A stretch of DNA of 35,178 bases from NCBI GenBank assembly GCA_947453415.1, contig CANGGG010000031.1:1-35178 (forward strand). Direction: 5' to 3'. The stretch's first letter is position 1, and every line of letters starts with the position of its first letter. The notes under the pieces were generated by a model. It ran no database searches and was not told the DNA's origin. It was given only the letters and a program-made list of their open reading frames with translations. The translations under genes were made by a program, and so were the position numbers. The stretch comes from Bacteroidota bacterium. Lineage in GTDB: Bacteria > Bacteroidota > Bacteroidia > UKL13-3. Positions 1 through 8,904 of this stretch are shown here, piece after piece.

Positions 1-1
1 C

Positions 2-112
2 CTGAAAAATGAAATAATAGAATACATTACTTATTATAATAATGAAAGAATTAAACTAAATTTAAACGGAATGAGCCCGATAAATTATCGAGCTCATTAT
101 TATCAAAATTAA
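2..112 (+). CDS. IS3-family transposase, C-terminal end (partial)
   Basis: The window opens inside a reading frame that runs for 36 codons to TAA at 110-112. It translates to a chain with YYNNERIKLNLNGMSPINYR near its end. This is the typical C-terminus of the IS3-family (IS150-like) OrfB integrase, which ends in an N-x-R-x-H/K...L-x-G-x-(S/T)-P-x-x-(Y/F)-R block just after the catalytic DDE glutamate region. Only the tail is present, so the catalytic residues cannot be inspected and it is unknown whether the copy is intact. The terminal repeat that follows at 120-146 supports the call. Confidence 0.8.
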   Translation: MKNEIIEYITYYNNERIKLNLNGMSPINYRAHYYQN

Positions 113-119
113 TTATAAA

Positions 120-146
120 TTTGTCTAAACTTTTGGGTGCACTATA
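120..146 (+). repeat. Putative right terminal inverted repeat of the IS3-family element
   Basis: Eight bases after the transposase stop comes TTTGTCTAAACTTTTGGGTG followed by CACTATA. The GTC-TAA...TTTTGGGTGCA pattern resembles the right ends of IS150-group IS3 elements. The exact outer boundary and any target duplication cannot be set without the left end. A short inverted repeat (ACTATAAA at 141-148 and TTTATAGT at 168-175) overlaps the edge and may also act as a weak terminator between the element and accC. Confidence 0.55.
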
Positions 147-182
147 AAACTGAGTGGACTTTTTACTTTATAGTTTTTAATT

Positions 183-1529
183 TTATTTGTTGATATCAAA
201 ATCATTCATAAAAGCTGTGGTAAAATTCCCTGCTTTAAAATCCTCGTTTTGCATTAATTTTAAGTGCAATGGAATGGTTGTTTTTATACCCGGACCTTCT
301 AAAATAAATTCTCCTAAGGCACGTTCCATTTTAATAATTGCTTCTTCGCGAGTTTGCGCGCTTACTATCATTTTTGCAATCATACTATCGTAATTAGATG
401 GAATCGTATAACCTGCGTAAACGTGTGTGTCTACTCTAACTCCATGTCCACCGGGCTTATGCAAATACTCAATTTTTCCTGGTGTTGGTCTAAAGTTATT
501 AAAAGGATCTTCGGCATTGATACGAACTTCAATACAATGCTTGGTTGGATAATGATCTTTTCCACTGATTGGAACGCCTGCAGCTAATAAAATTTGCTCT
601 TTTACTAAGTCAAAATTAATTACTTCCTCAGTAACTGGATGTTCCACTTGAATACGCGTATTCATTTCCATGAAATAGAAATTTCTATGCTTATCAACTA
701 AAAATTCAATGGTTCCTAAACCCTCGTATCCTATAGATGCTGCACCTTTTTTAGCTGCTTCACCCATTTTTTCTCTTAATTCAGGAGTCATAAATGGAGA
801 AGGAGATTCCTCTACTAATTTTTGGTGTCTGCGTTGAATTGAACAATCTCTTTCCGATAAATGACAAACTTTTCCGTACTGATCTCCAGCTAACTGAATT
901 TCAATATGACGAGGTTCTTCAATGTATTTTTCTAAATACATTCCATCGTTTCCAAAGGCTGCTTTAGATTCTTGTCTTGCGCTATCCCAATTTTTTTCAA
1001 ACTCTTCGGCATTCCAAATAATTCTCATTCCTCTTCCACCACCGCCAGCGGTAGCTTTTATAATTACAGGATAGCCAATTTCTTGGGCAATAGTTATACC
1101 TTGTTCAAAGCTTTCAAGCAAACCATCTGAGCCAGGAACTACAGGAACTCCTGCTTTTTTCATGGTATCTTTGGCATTTGCCTTATCACCCATAGCGTTA
1201 ATCATTTCTGGACTAGCGCCAATAAATTTTATACCATGATCTTTACAAATTTGGCTAAATTTTGCGTTTTCACTTAAAAAACCATAACCAGGATGTATGG
1301 CATCGGCATTGGTAATTTCGGCAGCGGCTATAATGCTAGCCATATTTAAATAAGAAAGATTTGACGGTGGAGGTCCAATGCATACTGCTTCATCAGCAAA
1401 TCTTACATGTAAACTTTCTTTATCAGCAGTACTGTATACAGCTACTGTTTTTATACCCATTTCCTTTGCAGTACGAATAATTCGCAATGCTATTTCGCCT
1501 CTATTGGCAATTAGTATCTTTTTAAACAT
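183..1529 (-). CDS. accC: Biotin carboxylase subunit of acetyl-CoA carboxylase
   Basis: Carboxylates the biotin on AccB with bicarbonate and ATP, the first half-reaction of malonyl-CoA synthesis in the cytoplasm. The 448-residue length is normal for AccC. The N-terminal fold carries IANRGEIA (8-15) and [10 protein letters not shown] (79-88). The ATP-grasp glycine loop GGGGRGM is at 162-168. The bicarbonate/biotin-binding [12 protein letters not shown] stretch is at 226-237, and [14 protein letters not shown] at 288-301 holds metal-binding E288 and N290 and catalytic R292. The gene lies 87 bp downstream of accB in the same direction and ends the cluster next to the IS3 end. No key residue is missing. 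Propionyl/pyruvate-type carboxylases share the domain, but the short stand-alone form beside accB favours AccC. Confidence 0.96.
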   Translation of the reverse strand: MFKKILIANRGEIALRIIRTAKEMGIKTVAVYSTADKESLHVRFADEAVCIGPPPSNLSYLNMASIIAAAEITNADAIHPGYGFLSENAKFSQICKDHGIKFIGASPEMINAMGDKANAKDTMKKAGVPVVPGSDGLLESFEQGITIAQEIGYPVIIKATAGGGGRGMRIIWNAEEFEKNWDSARQESKAAFGNDGMYLEKYIEEPRHIEIQLAGDQYGKVCHLSERDCSIQRRHQKLVEESPSPFMTPELREKMGEAAKKGAASIGYEGLGTIEFLVDKHRNFYFMEMNTRIQVEHPVTEEVINFDLVKEQILLAAGVPISGKDHYPTKHCIEVRINAEDPFNNFRPTPGKIEYLHKPGGHGVRVDTHVYAGYTIPSNYDSMIAKMIVSAQTREEAIIKMERALGEFILEGPGIKTTIPLHLKLMQNEDFKAGNFTTAFMNDFDINK

Positions 1530-1616
1530 TTTGGGATTGTTAAAAGTAAAATATTTTTTTTACTCAGTTCTAAAACTTTGTAATTAATTAATTATATAAT
1601 ATCTCAACAAATGAAA

Positions 1617-2093
1617 TTACATGGGTTCCACTAAAAATAATGGTTGATCGTACTCAACAGGAGAAGCGTTTTCAACTAATATTTTCACAATTCTACCAGT
1701 TACTTCTGATTCAATTTCATTGAACAATTTCATTGCTTCAACAATGCATAATACTTGTCCAACTTTTATTTCATCACCAATATTTACAAACGCTGGCTTA
1801 TCAGGGCTAGGAGTTTTATAATAAGTACCAATCATTGGCGATTTGATAGTAATTAAATTACTAGCTACTGGCGATGAAGTTACCGCTGGCATATGAGAAG
1901 ATGCTATTGGTGCTTGAGCAATTGGTGCAGCTTCAATGGTATGAGTTACTGGTGCAGCAACTTGTTGAATAATGGTAGTTTTTTCTTCCGCTTTTTTAAT
2001 TGAAACTTTAAAATCGCCACGTTCAACTTCTACTTCCGATACTCCACTTTCCGCTACTAATCTTATTAACTCTTTTATTTCTTTTAATTCCAT
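1617..2093 (-). CDS. accB: Biotin carboxyl carrier protein of acetyl-CoA carboxylase
   Basis: Carries the biotin that shuttles CO2 between AccC and the carboxyltransferase. The 158-residue protein has the usual three parts: an N-terminal dimer segment (1-35, beginning MELKEIKELIRLV), an Ala/Pro/Thr-rich flexible linker (about 40-78) and a C-terminal biotinyl domain (80-158). The biotinylation motif is EAMKLFNEIE with Lys122 as the modified residue, and a typical SPMIGTYYKTPSPDKPAFV sits at 85-103. It follows fabH by 106 bp and precedes accC. In Bacteroidota an efp gene often sits between fabH and accB; it is absent here. Confidence 0.96.
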   Translation of the reverse strand: MELKEIKELIRLVAESGVSEVEVERGDFKVSIKKAEEKTTIIQQVAAPVTHTIEAAPIAQAPIASSHMPAVTSSPVASNLITIKSPMIGTYYKTPSPDKPAFVNIGDEIKVGQVLCIVEAMKLFNEIESEVTGRIVKILVENASPVEYDQPLFLVEPM

Positions 2094-2199
2094 GATATTC
2101 TGATTTATTTCTAATTGTAAAACTATTTTTTAAAATGTAAATGTCAATTTTTTTTTATTCGTAAATATATAAATTTCTAATTATGAGTATGAAAATAAA

Positions 2200-3186
2200 C
2201 TAATAAGCCCACTTTAAATAAATTGCACCCCAAGTAAATCCACCTCCAAAAGCAGCTAAAATTAAGTTATCTCCTTTTTTAAGTTGGCTTTCCCATTCCC
2301 ATAATAGCAAAGGAATTGTACCATTGGTAGTATTACCAAAATGATCAATATTTATCATTACTTTACTTTTATCTACTCCCATTCTATTGGCAGTAGCATC
2401 TATAATTCTTAAATTAGCTTGATGAGGAACTAACCAAGCAACATCATCAGCTGTCAAATTGTTTCGTTCCATAATTTCAGCACTCACGTCAGCCATTCCT
2501 TTTACTGCAAATTTATAAACAGTTTGACCTTCTTGGTATACAAAATGTTCTCTTGCATCAACGGTTTCATGGCTTGCTGGTTTGATTGAACCACCTGCTT
2601 TTTGATGTAAAAAATGTCTTCCGCCTCCATCAACTTTTAAAATAGCATCAATCACACCATTTCCCTCTATATTAGGTTCCAATAAAACACAGCCACAACC
2701 ATCACCAAAAATTACGCAAGTATTTCTATCTGAATAATCAATGATTGATGACATTTTATCGCCACCAACAACTAAAACTTTTTTATAAACTCCACTTTGA
2801 ATAAATCTACTTCCTGTTTCCAATCCAAAAATAAATCCTGAACAAGCAGCAGATAAATCAAAACCAAAAGCATTTGTAGCACCAATTTTATCGGCTAAAA
2901 TACAAGCAGAAGCAGGAAAAACCATATCGGGAGTTACAGTACAAAAAATAATTAAATCAATTTCTGTTGCTAATATTCCTCGTTTTTCAAGTAAACCTTT
3001 TGCCGCTTCAAAAGCCATATCGGAAGTACCTAAGCCATCGGCTAATATTCTTCTTTCCTTTATTCCAGTCCTACTTGTAATCCATTCATCGTTGGTATCC
3101 ACTAATTTTTCCAAATCTTTATTTGTTAAAATTTTTGGTGGAACATAACCGTTAACGGCAGTAATTGCAGCTGTAATTTTTGTCAT
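2200..3186 (-). CDS. fabH: Beta-ketoacyl-ACP synthase III
   Basis: Condenses acetyl-CoA (or a branched primer) with malonyl-ACP to start fatty-acid synthesis. The thiolase-fold catalytic triad is complete: Cys115 in SAACSGF, His255 in VPHQANLRI and Asn285 in HFGNTTNGT. The glycine-rich [10 protein letters not shown] near the C-terminus is also typical. The 328 residues match the family length. It sits between plsX and accB on the same strand. A terminator-like hairpin lies in the 101-bp gap upstream, so it may be transcribed partly on its own. Primer preference cannot be read from the sequence. Confidence 0.96.
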   Translation of the reverse strand: MTKITAAITAVNGYVPPKILTNKDLEKLVDTNDEWITSRTGIKERRILADGLGTSDMAFEAAKGLLEKRGILATEIDLIIFCTVTPDMVFPASACILADKIGATNAFGFDLSAACSGFIFGLETGSRFIQSGVYKKVLVVGGDKMSSIIDYSDRNTCVIFGDGCGCVLLEPNIEGNGVIDAILKVDGGGRHFLHQKAGGSIKPASHETVDAREHFVYQEGQTVYKFAVKGMADVSAEIMERNNLTADDVAWLVPHQANLRIIDATANRMGVDKSKVMINIDHFGNTTNGTIPLLLWEWESQLKKGDNLILAAFGGGFTWGAIYLKWAY

Positions 3187-3240
3187 TTAAATTTTTATTA
3201 TCAAAATATTTATAATAAATTTCAATTTACAAATACTTTA

Positions 3241-3281
3241 TTTTTTTTATAAAAAAAACACCTTTAAAAAAGTGTTTTTAA
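3241..3281 (-). terminator. Terminator-like hairpin between plsX and fabH
   Basis: On the minus strand an 8-bp stem (3254-3261 paired with 3272-3279, AAAAACAC/GTGTTTTT) is followed by a run of T ending near 3241. It lies directly after the plsX stop. The stem is A/T rich, so termination may be partial and would act as an attenuator inside the cluster. Confidence 0.5.
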
Positions 3282-3287
3282 ATTTTA

Positions 3288-4244
3288 TTATTGAATAGGA
3301 ACTAAGTTTTTAAATTCTTCTCGAACAATGTTACATAAATCTGAATTAATCACATCACGAGCAGAAAAAATCATATTTTTAAATGCTTTTGCATTTGAAA
3401 TTCCATGACCTATTAACACTGGTGCATTAACGCCTAAAATTGGAGTGCCACCATAATTTTCATAATTAAATCTGTCTAAAAAGTCATCTTTTACTCCACG
3501 TTTTTTCATAACAGAATAAAACGATTCGAAGGCTTTCAACACCACATTTCCAGTAAATCCTTCACAAACAATCACATCGCATTTATCCGACATAATATCT
3601 CTGCCTTCTACATTCCCAACAAAATGAAAAGAATTAGATTCTTCCATTAATTGATGAGCTGAAATAGTTACTAAATTTCCTTTTTCTTTTTCTTCACCAA
3701 TGCTTAATAAACCAATTCTAGGATCTTCAATTCCGTGAACATGTTTCATCATAAGGCTACCCAAAACGGCAAATTGATATAGAACATCTGGTTTACAATC
3801 GGCATTAGCACCAACGTCCAAAACCAAACAAAATTTACCATCAGGTCTTGGAAGTGTGGCAGTTATGGTTGGTCTAATTACACCTTCAATTGGTTTAATA
3901 GTAAACATGGAACCAACTAACATAGCACCAGTATTACCAGCGCTCACAAATGCATCAATTTGTTTGGATGCTAATAACTTAAACCCAACAGAAATACTTG
4001 AATCCTTTTTTTGTGAAATGGCTTTTGTAGGGTGTTCACCCATTCCTATCACTTCCGTGGTATGAACAATTTCTAAACGAGAATCGCTAATACCTTGGGA
4101 GTTTAATAAATTTTCTGCTTGTTCTTTATCACCAATCAATACAATTGTATCATTGCTACCAAGCTCTACAAGTGCTAAAATAGCACCTAAAACAGCTTCT
4201 TTGGGCGCAAAATCGCCACCCATAATGTCAAAACCAATTTTCAT
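3288..4244 (-). CDS. plsX: Phosphate acyltransferase PlsX
   Basis: Converts acyl-ACP and phosphate to acyl-phosphate, the acyl donor for PlsY in phosphatidic acid synthesis. The 318-residue protein starts with the family signature MKIGFDIMGGDFAPKEAV. It also contains SAGNTGAMLV (about 101-110), the LDVGANADCKP motif in mid-protein and CEGFTGNVVLKAFES towards the C-terminus, all hallmarks of PlsX. Length and motif order are normal. It lies between rpmF and fabH, the classic rpmF-plsX-fabH order. A hairpin in the 93-bp gap upstream may separate it partly from rpmF. Confidence 0.95.
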   Translation of the reverse strand: MKIGFDIMGGDFAPKEAVLGAILALVELGSNDTIVLIGDKEQAENLLNSQGISDSRLEIVHTTEVIGMGEHPTKAISQKKDSSISVGFKLLASKQIDAFVSAGNTGAMLVGSMFTIKPIEGVIRPTITATLPRPDGKFCLVLDVGANADCKPDVLYQFAVLGSLMMKHVHGIEDPRIGLLSIGEEKEKGNLVTISAHQLMEESNSFHFVGNVEGRDIMSDKCDVIVCEGFTGNVVLKAFESFYSVMKKRGVKDDFLDRFNYENYGGTPILGVNAPVLIGHGISNAKAFKNMIFSARDVINSDLCNIVREEFKNLVPIQ

Positions 4245-4269
4245 TTGCTTGTTGTTTTGGGGTTAATTT

Positions 4270-4314
4270 AAAAAACGAAAAACGAAAGCACTTTAAAAAA
4301 GCACTTTCGTTTTT
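4270..4314 (-). terminator. Terminator-like hairpin downstream of rpmF
   Basis: A perfect 11-bp stem (4278-4288 with 4304-4314, AAAAACGAAAG/CTTTCGTTTTT) has a 15-nt loop and is followed on the minus strand by a second CGTTTTTT run. It sits between the rpmF stop (4338) and the plsX start (4244). It would let L32 mRNA accumulate above the level of the lipid genes. Confidence 0.65.
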
Positions 4315-4337
4315 AGTATTTGATTTAAGCTTTTGGC

Positions 4338-4523
4338 TTAAACATCAGATTTCATATCAGGGAAAACATGTTTTCCACGATAAAAACCATCAGCAGTAAC
4401 GCGGTGGCGCATGTGAACTTCTCCCGAAGTTGAATCGGTTGACAATGTTGGAACAGCACCTTTATAATGTGTTCTACGCTTATCGCGTCTTGATTTTGAA
4501 ATTTTGCGTTTAGGATTTGGCAT
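4338..4523 (-). CDS. rpmF: 50S ribosomal protein L32
   Basis: A 61-residue, highly basic protein beginning [20 protein letters not shown], the L32 signature (usual MA(H/V)[16 protein letters not shown]). [19 protein letters not shown] stretch follows. It has no cysteines, so it is the zinc-independent form of L32. It lies 21 bp downstream of the DUF177 gene, a pairing conserved across bacteria, and upstream of plsX. The length is normal. Confidence 0.95.
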   Translation of the reverse strand: MPNPKRKISKSRRDKRRTHYKGAVPTLSTDSTSGEVHMRHRVTADGFYRGKHVFPDMKSDV

Positions 4524-4544
4524 TTTACTTCTCTCCTCTAGTTA

Positions 4545-5072
4545 TCAGTTTTTGTTGTAAATATTTTTTAATACATCCCAACGTGGGTCAGATGCAGGTT
4601 TTTCGTCTTCATCGTCTCCTTCGTCAATTTTTAATTTATTGACAAATAGTTGGTTATGTTCTTTACCAGCATCTTCACAACTAATTTTAGTTGGAATGGC
4701 TAATAAAAAATAATCAAATATAAATTGTTTAAAATCAAACTCATGTAATCCTTTTGGCAAATAAATGATTTCATCGTCATCTAAATTTTCGGGACCATCA
4801 GTTAATTTAACCAACAAGTCATATGTTTTATTTAAAGGTAATTCAAATTCATCCAAACAAGTATCACAATTAGTACCAATTAATCCATTGATATTGAACT
4901 GCATTTCAAATACATTCTCCTTTTTATTTAACGAAATAATGCATTTAGCATCTACTTTTTCAAAATGCTTATCTGTCATTTCTGTGAACAAATCGGCAAT
5001 TATTGGAAAACTTAATTCGTTTAAGCCAAATCGGAGTTTATTGAACTCAACTATGTATGTTTTTGTTTTCAA
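4545..5072 (-). CDS. DUF177 (YceD-like) protein, probable TTG start
   Basis: Belongs to the DUF177/YceD family, which almost always precedes rpmF and is linked to 23S rRNA or ribosome accumulation in other organisms. Visible features are a C-x-x-C pair in TNCDTCLDEFELPL, an acidic segment (DEGDDEDEK) and the terminal DPRWDVLKNIYNKN typical of the family. An ATG-started frame reaches 5132, but its first 20 residues do not resemble the family. A TACATTTG promoter box lies inside that extension (5090-5097). The TTG at 5072 gives a 175-aa product beginning (M)KTKTYIVEFNKLRFG, which fits family N-termini, so I prefer it. The choice of start is inference. Confidence 0.82.
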   Translation of the reverse strand: MKTKTYIVEFNKLRFGLNELSFPIIADLFTEMTDKHFEKVDAKCIISLNKKENVFEMQFNINGLIGTNCDTCLDEFELPLNKTYDLLVKLTDGPENLDDDEIIYLPKGLHEFDFKQFIFDYFLLAIPTKISCEDAGKEHNQLFVNKLKIDEGDDEDEKPASDPRWDVLKNIYNKN

Positions 5073-5089
5073 CCTTAAAATAAAGCCCA

Positions 5090-5097
5090 CAAATGTA
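5090..5097 (-). promoter_or_regulatory. Candidate Bacteroidota -7 box for the DUF177-rpmF cluster
   Basis: TACATTTG on the minus strand fits TAnnTTTG. It would place transcription start about 10 nt upstream of the TTG at 5072. No good -33 TTTG was found at the usual spacing, so this is moderate evidence only. Confidence 0.4.
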
Positions 5098-5242
5098 GTT
5101 TTTTGTGAATAAAATCTTAGCATTATTTTCAAAAAAAGTAAAAAAAATGATAGTTAAATAATTAAAATATTGGTTATGTGCAATTTACATATTTTTACTG
5201 CATTGAAAAAAAAATATTCTAAATCAAGAAATATACATCATT

Positions 5243-5250
5243 TATATTTG
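5243..5250 (+). promoter_or_regulatory. Candidate Bacteroidota -7 box for the secretion operon
   Basis: TATATTTG on the plus strand, about 53 bp upstream of the ABC transporter start. It is a perfect TAnnTTTG match in the 171-bp divergent gap. No convincing -33 element at 19-21 bp was found. Confidence 0.45.
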
Positions 5251-5303
5251 TTTGTTTTAAAAAAATTTAAAACAATTTTCAATATAAATGTGTTTAGCTG
5301 TTA

Positions 5304-7532
5304 ATGAATCAATCAACCCAACTTATAAATATTTTAAACGAATTTGCAAAAGGAAGTGACCATGAAATTGATTTTGTAACACTTCAAAAATCAAAAACTC
5401 GTTTTCAAATTTCCGCTTCAAATAATTTTAATGAATTTATTGATCAACTGTATAACATAGGTTCATTTACAAATTTTGTTTTTGAAGCTAGGATTTGCAG
5501 TAAATCTGAATTTAAAAAAATTACAGATAAAATAACTTTTCCAATTTTGTTTTTCAAAACAAATCAAAAGGAATTAGTTCCGGTTTTACTAAAGCATTTT
5601 GAAAAAAAACAATATGAAACTATTGAATTTCATGAAAATGAAAATATTGAAGTAAATTATAGTACAACTGTAGAATTATCAAATTCAGCTAAATCAGCTG
5701 CTGATTTAATATTGGACAATCATTTATTGGCAGAAAAATTTGATGTTTCGAATTCAGCTGAAGAGCATATAATATATATTACTGGATATCATGTTGGCGC
5801 TATGTTAAATTACAACAATAAAGAAAAATCTAGTCCTTTTGAAAGGTTTATGAGTTTATTGAAAACCGAAAAAAAAGACATTAAATACATTTATTTCTTT
5901 GCCATTTTAATTGCAATTATCAACCTAGCCTTACCATTAGGTGTTCAATCAATAGTTGGTTTAATTTCGGGTGGTTTGTTATTAGAATCAGTAATCATAT
6001 TAATAGCTATGGTAATTATTGCCACAGGACTCTCGGGATATTTACAAATTCAGCAATTAAAAATGGTTGAAATTTTGTTACAACGGGTGTTTGCCAATGT
6101 AACTTTTGAATTTGCTTGGCGATTACCGAAAATAAAATCCGAAATTCTATTAAAGAACTATACTCCCGACATGGTCAATCGTTTTTTTGATGTATTAACT
6201 ATACAAAAATCATTGCCAAAAATATTGATAGATTTTACAGCAGCAATCATTCAAATTTCTTTTGGCTTATTGCTTTTATCTTTCTATCATCCTATATTTA
6301 TCGGATTTGGAATTGTATTGATTGTAATCATTATTATTATATTTTATACAACAGGTAAAAAAGCATTAGAAACAAGCATTTCTGAATCGAAATATAAATA
6401 TAAAGTGGCTTATTGGTTACAAGAAATTGGCAGAAATATCAATGCATTTAAATCAGCCGGAAAGTCCAATTTACCTATTCAAAAAGCAGATCATTTATTG
6501 AGTAATTATATCAATTATCGCAACAAACATTTCAAAATATTATTGAAACAATATGCATCAATAGTTTCATTTAAAACGCTAATTACCGCGTCTTTACTTA
6601 TTTTAGGAAGTTTTTTGGTGGTAAACAGGCAAATCAATTTAGGCCAATTTGTAGCCGCAGAGCTTATCATTGTTTTAATTATTAATTCAGTTGAAAAATT
6701 GATTTCTACCATTGATGTTTTTTACGATTTACTAACTGCTTTTGATAAAATAGGACAAGTGACCGATTTAGAAACAGAAAGTAATGCTGGTAGGGAATTA
6801 CATGATTTAGCTATTGACCAAAAATTTCAATTAAAAACTAATCAATTATCATATAAATATCCAGGTACAAAAAATCATATTTTAAATAATATAAATTTTG
6901 AAATTAATAATGGAGAACATGTTTGTATTACTGGTTTTGGCGATAGTGGTAAAACCTCATTCATTAAAATATTGGCCGGAATGTATAGTAATTATGAAGG
7001 CTCAATTTTATTAAATGATGTTTCGTTACGCGATTTAAATATTGATGTTTATAGAAACATCATTGGTGATAATTTATTACAAGATGAAATATTTGAAGGC
7101 ACCATTGAAGATAATATATTGATGGGTAGAAATGGCATTGAATTCAAAGAAGTAATTAAAGCCCTAAAAATTGTTGGACTAACTGATTTTATTGCTCAAT
7201 TAACTGATGGATTACAAAGCAATTTGTTGTCGGCAGGAACCAATTTCCCTAAAAGTATTATTCAAAAAATATTATTAGCAAGAAGCTTTGTTCAAAAGCC
7301 AAAACTGCTCATTATTGATGACTTTTTTTACAACATGAATCAAAAAGAAAACTCGCTTTTATTGGATTATATTTTTGAAAATAAAGATTGGGCATTGATC
7401 ATGGTTACATCACAAGATAGCATGATGAAAAGATGCGATAAAATTTTCATCATGAATAATGGAAGTATTGTTGAAACGGGAACTTATGATGAGCTAATGG
7501 CCTCCAGTTCATTAAACAATTTTTTGAATTAA
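5304..7532 (+). CDS. Type I secretion-type ABC transporter with degenerate ATPase
   Basis: A 742-residue ABC exporter half-transporter. Residues 1-190 form a soluble domain I do not recognise; it sits where T1SS exporters carry a C39 or C39-like domain, but no Cys/His peptidase motif is visible. Six membrane segments lie at about 195-465. The nucleotide-binding domain is at about 505-740. Walker A is intact (GFGDSGKTS, Lys550) and the Q-loop Gln593 is in LLQDEIFEGTIEDNI. The signature LSGGQ reads LSAGT, Walker B is LLIIDD so Asp673 replaces the catalytic Glu, and the H-loop His is replaced (VTSQD, about 701-705). ATP turnover should be slow or need another site. It starts an operon with the HlyD- and TolC-like genes. 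The substrate is unknown and no candidate cargo gene is adjacent. Confidence 0.85.
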   Translation: MNQSTQLINILNEFAKGSDHEIDFVTLQKSKTRFQISASNNFNEFIDQLYNIGSFTNFVFEARICSKSEFKKITDKITFPILFFKTNQKELVPVLLKHFEKKQYETIEFHENENIEVNYSTTVELSNSAKSAADLILDNHLLAEKFDVSNSAEEHIIYITGYHVGAMLNYNNKEKSSPFERFMSLLKTEKKDIKYIYFFAILIAIINLALPLGVQSIVGLISGGLLLESVIILIAMVIIATGLSGYLQIQQLKMVEILLQRVFANVTFEFAWRLPKIKSEILLKNYTPDMVNRFFDVLTIQKSLPKILIDFTAAIIQISFGLLLLSFYHPIFIGFGIVLIVIIIIIFYTTGKKALETSISESKYKYKVAYWLQEIGRNINAFKSAGKSNLPIQKADHLLSNYINYRNKHFKILLKQYASIVSFKTLITASLLILGSFLVVNRQINLGQFVAAELIIVLIINSVEKLISTIDVFYDLLTAFDKIGQVTDLETESNAGRELHDLAIDQKFQLKTNQLSYKYPGTKNHILNNINFEINNGEHVCITGFGDSGKTSFIKILAGMYSNYEGSILLNDVSLRDLNIDVYRNIIGDNLLQDEIFEGTIEDNILMGRNGIEFKEVIKALKIVGLTDFIAQLTDGLQSNLLSAGTNFPKSIIQKILLARSFVQKPKLLIIDDFFYNMNQKENSLLLDYIFENKDWALIMVTSQDSMMKRCDKIFIMNNGSIVETGTYDELMASSSLNNFLN

Positions 7533-7555
7533 TTACTAAAAAATAATAAAATAAA

Positions 7556-8896
7556 ATGGATCAAAATCCCTATAATAACATATCAAAGGAACTAAAAAAC
7601 AGTTCGCTTTATACCGTTAAATTAATTAATACACCTAAAAAATTTAAGACCATCAGGAACTGGCTTTCAGGCATATTTATTATACTTTTTTTGTGTATGT
7701 TTTTGCCTTGGCAACAAAATATAAATGGTAAAGGAAAAGTTACTCCATTTGCTCCTGAAGATAGGCCTCAAAACATTCCATCAATCATAGCTGGAAGAAT
7801 AGAAAGTTGGAAAGTGGTAGAGGGGCAATTTGTAAAAAAAGGTGATACACTGGTAGTAATAAGTGAGGTAAAAGAAAAGTTTTTTGACCCACAATTATTA
7901 AATAGAACAGATGGACAAATTAATAATAAAATAGAAGGTTTAGCCGCAAAAAACAGGAAAATATTAGCACTTGAAAAGCAAATTGATGCTTTAAAAAGTA
8001 GTGTTTCAATTAAACTTAAAATGGCTAAAAATAAAGTTTTACAAAGCGAATTTGCTGTAAAAGCAGAAAAAGGAAATTATGATGCTGCAATAGTGAACGA
8101 AACTTTGGCAATAAATCAGTTTGATCGATTGAATGAACTGTATAAAAAAGGATTAGCATCGCTTACTGAAATTCAAATTAGAACAAATAAAAAGCAAGAA
8201 GCAAAATCGAAAATGATAGAGGCAGAAAACAAATTCAATAAAGTTGAAAATGAATTGATCAATGCACGAATAGATTTGAATTTTATAGAGGCCGAATACA
8301 TTGATAAAATATCGAAAGCAGAATCTATTTTGGAAGAAACTGCAGGAGAGCTTTTTGAAAGTCAAGCTGATTTAATCAAACTGAAAATTGAATACAGTAA
8401 CTTACAATTACGAAGTGGATTTTATGCCATAAAAGCACCACAAGATGGATATTTGGTAAAAGTTACAAAAGCTGGAATTGGCGAAATAATAAAAGAAAAT
8501 GAAAATATTGCAAGTATTGTTCCAGCCTATACTAAAACTGCTGTAGAAATGACGGTTAGGGCTTTAGACATGCCACTAATTTATAAAGGCTGTAAAGTAA
8601 GAATTCAATTTGATGGTTGGCCTGCTTTAGTTTTTAGCGGTTGGCCAAGTGCAAACGTTGGAACTTTTGGCGGTTTGGTTCAAGTTATTGACAAAGTTGC
8701 TGACGAAAAAGGAAATTTCAGAATATTAGTTACGCAGGATCCTAACGATGTTCCTTGGCCAGAATTAATAAGAGCTGGTGGTGGAGTTTATGGTTGGGCC
8801 ATGTTAAATAGAGTTCCTGTTTGGTATGAACTATGGCGACAGTTCAATGCTTTTCCTCCCGATTTTATGGAACAAGCTAAATCAGATAAAAAATAG
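7556..8896 (+). CDS. HlyD-family membrane fusion protein
   Basis: The periplasmic adaptor linking the inner-membrane ABC transporter to the TolC-like channel. One membrane segment lies at about 34-51 (LSGIFIILFLCMFLPW). The first half of the lipoyl domain follows (about 80-103, GRIESWKVVEGQFVKKGDTL). A long helical hairpin comes next, rich in Lys/Glu/Ala (about 125-275). The second lipoyl half is KAPQDGYLVKVTKAG and a beta-barrel with FDGWPALVFSGWP follows. The C-terminal block VPVWYELWRQFNAFPPDF is, from memory, characteristic of a Bacteroidota adaptor subfamily. It starts 23 bp after the ABC gene and ends 8 bp before the TolC gene, so co-transcription is very likely. Confidence 0.9.
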   Translation: MDQNPYNNISKELKNSSLYTVKLINTPKKFKTIRNWLSGIFIILFLCMFLPWQQNINGKGKVTPFAPEDRPQNIPSIIAGRIESWKVVEGQFVKKGDTLVVISEVKEKFFDPQLLNRTDGQINNKIEGLAAKNRKILALEKQIDALKSSVSIKLKMAKNKVLQSEFAVKAEKGNYDAAIVNETLAINQFDRLNELYKKGLASLTEIQIRTNKKQEAKSKMIEAENKFNKVENELINARIDLNFIEAEYIDKISKAESILEETAGELFESQADLIKLKIEYSNLQLRSGFYAIKAPQDGYLVKVTKAGIGEIIKENENIASIVPAYTKTAVEMTVRALDMPLIYKGCKVRIQFDGWPALVFSGWPSANVGTFGGLVQVIDKVADEKGNFRILVTQDPNDVPWPELIRAGGGVYGWAMLNRVPVWYELWRQFNAFPPDFMEQAKSDKK

Positions 8897-8904
8897 AAAT
8901 TGAT

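Noticed and set aside
4765-5112. A 115-codon plus-strand frame opposite the DUF177 gene
   Set aside because: Antisense to a conserved gene, no recognisable motif, low-complexity Ser/Asn-rich product.
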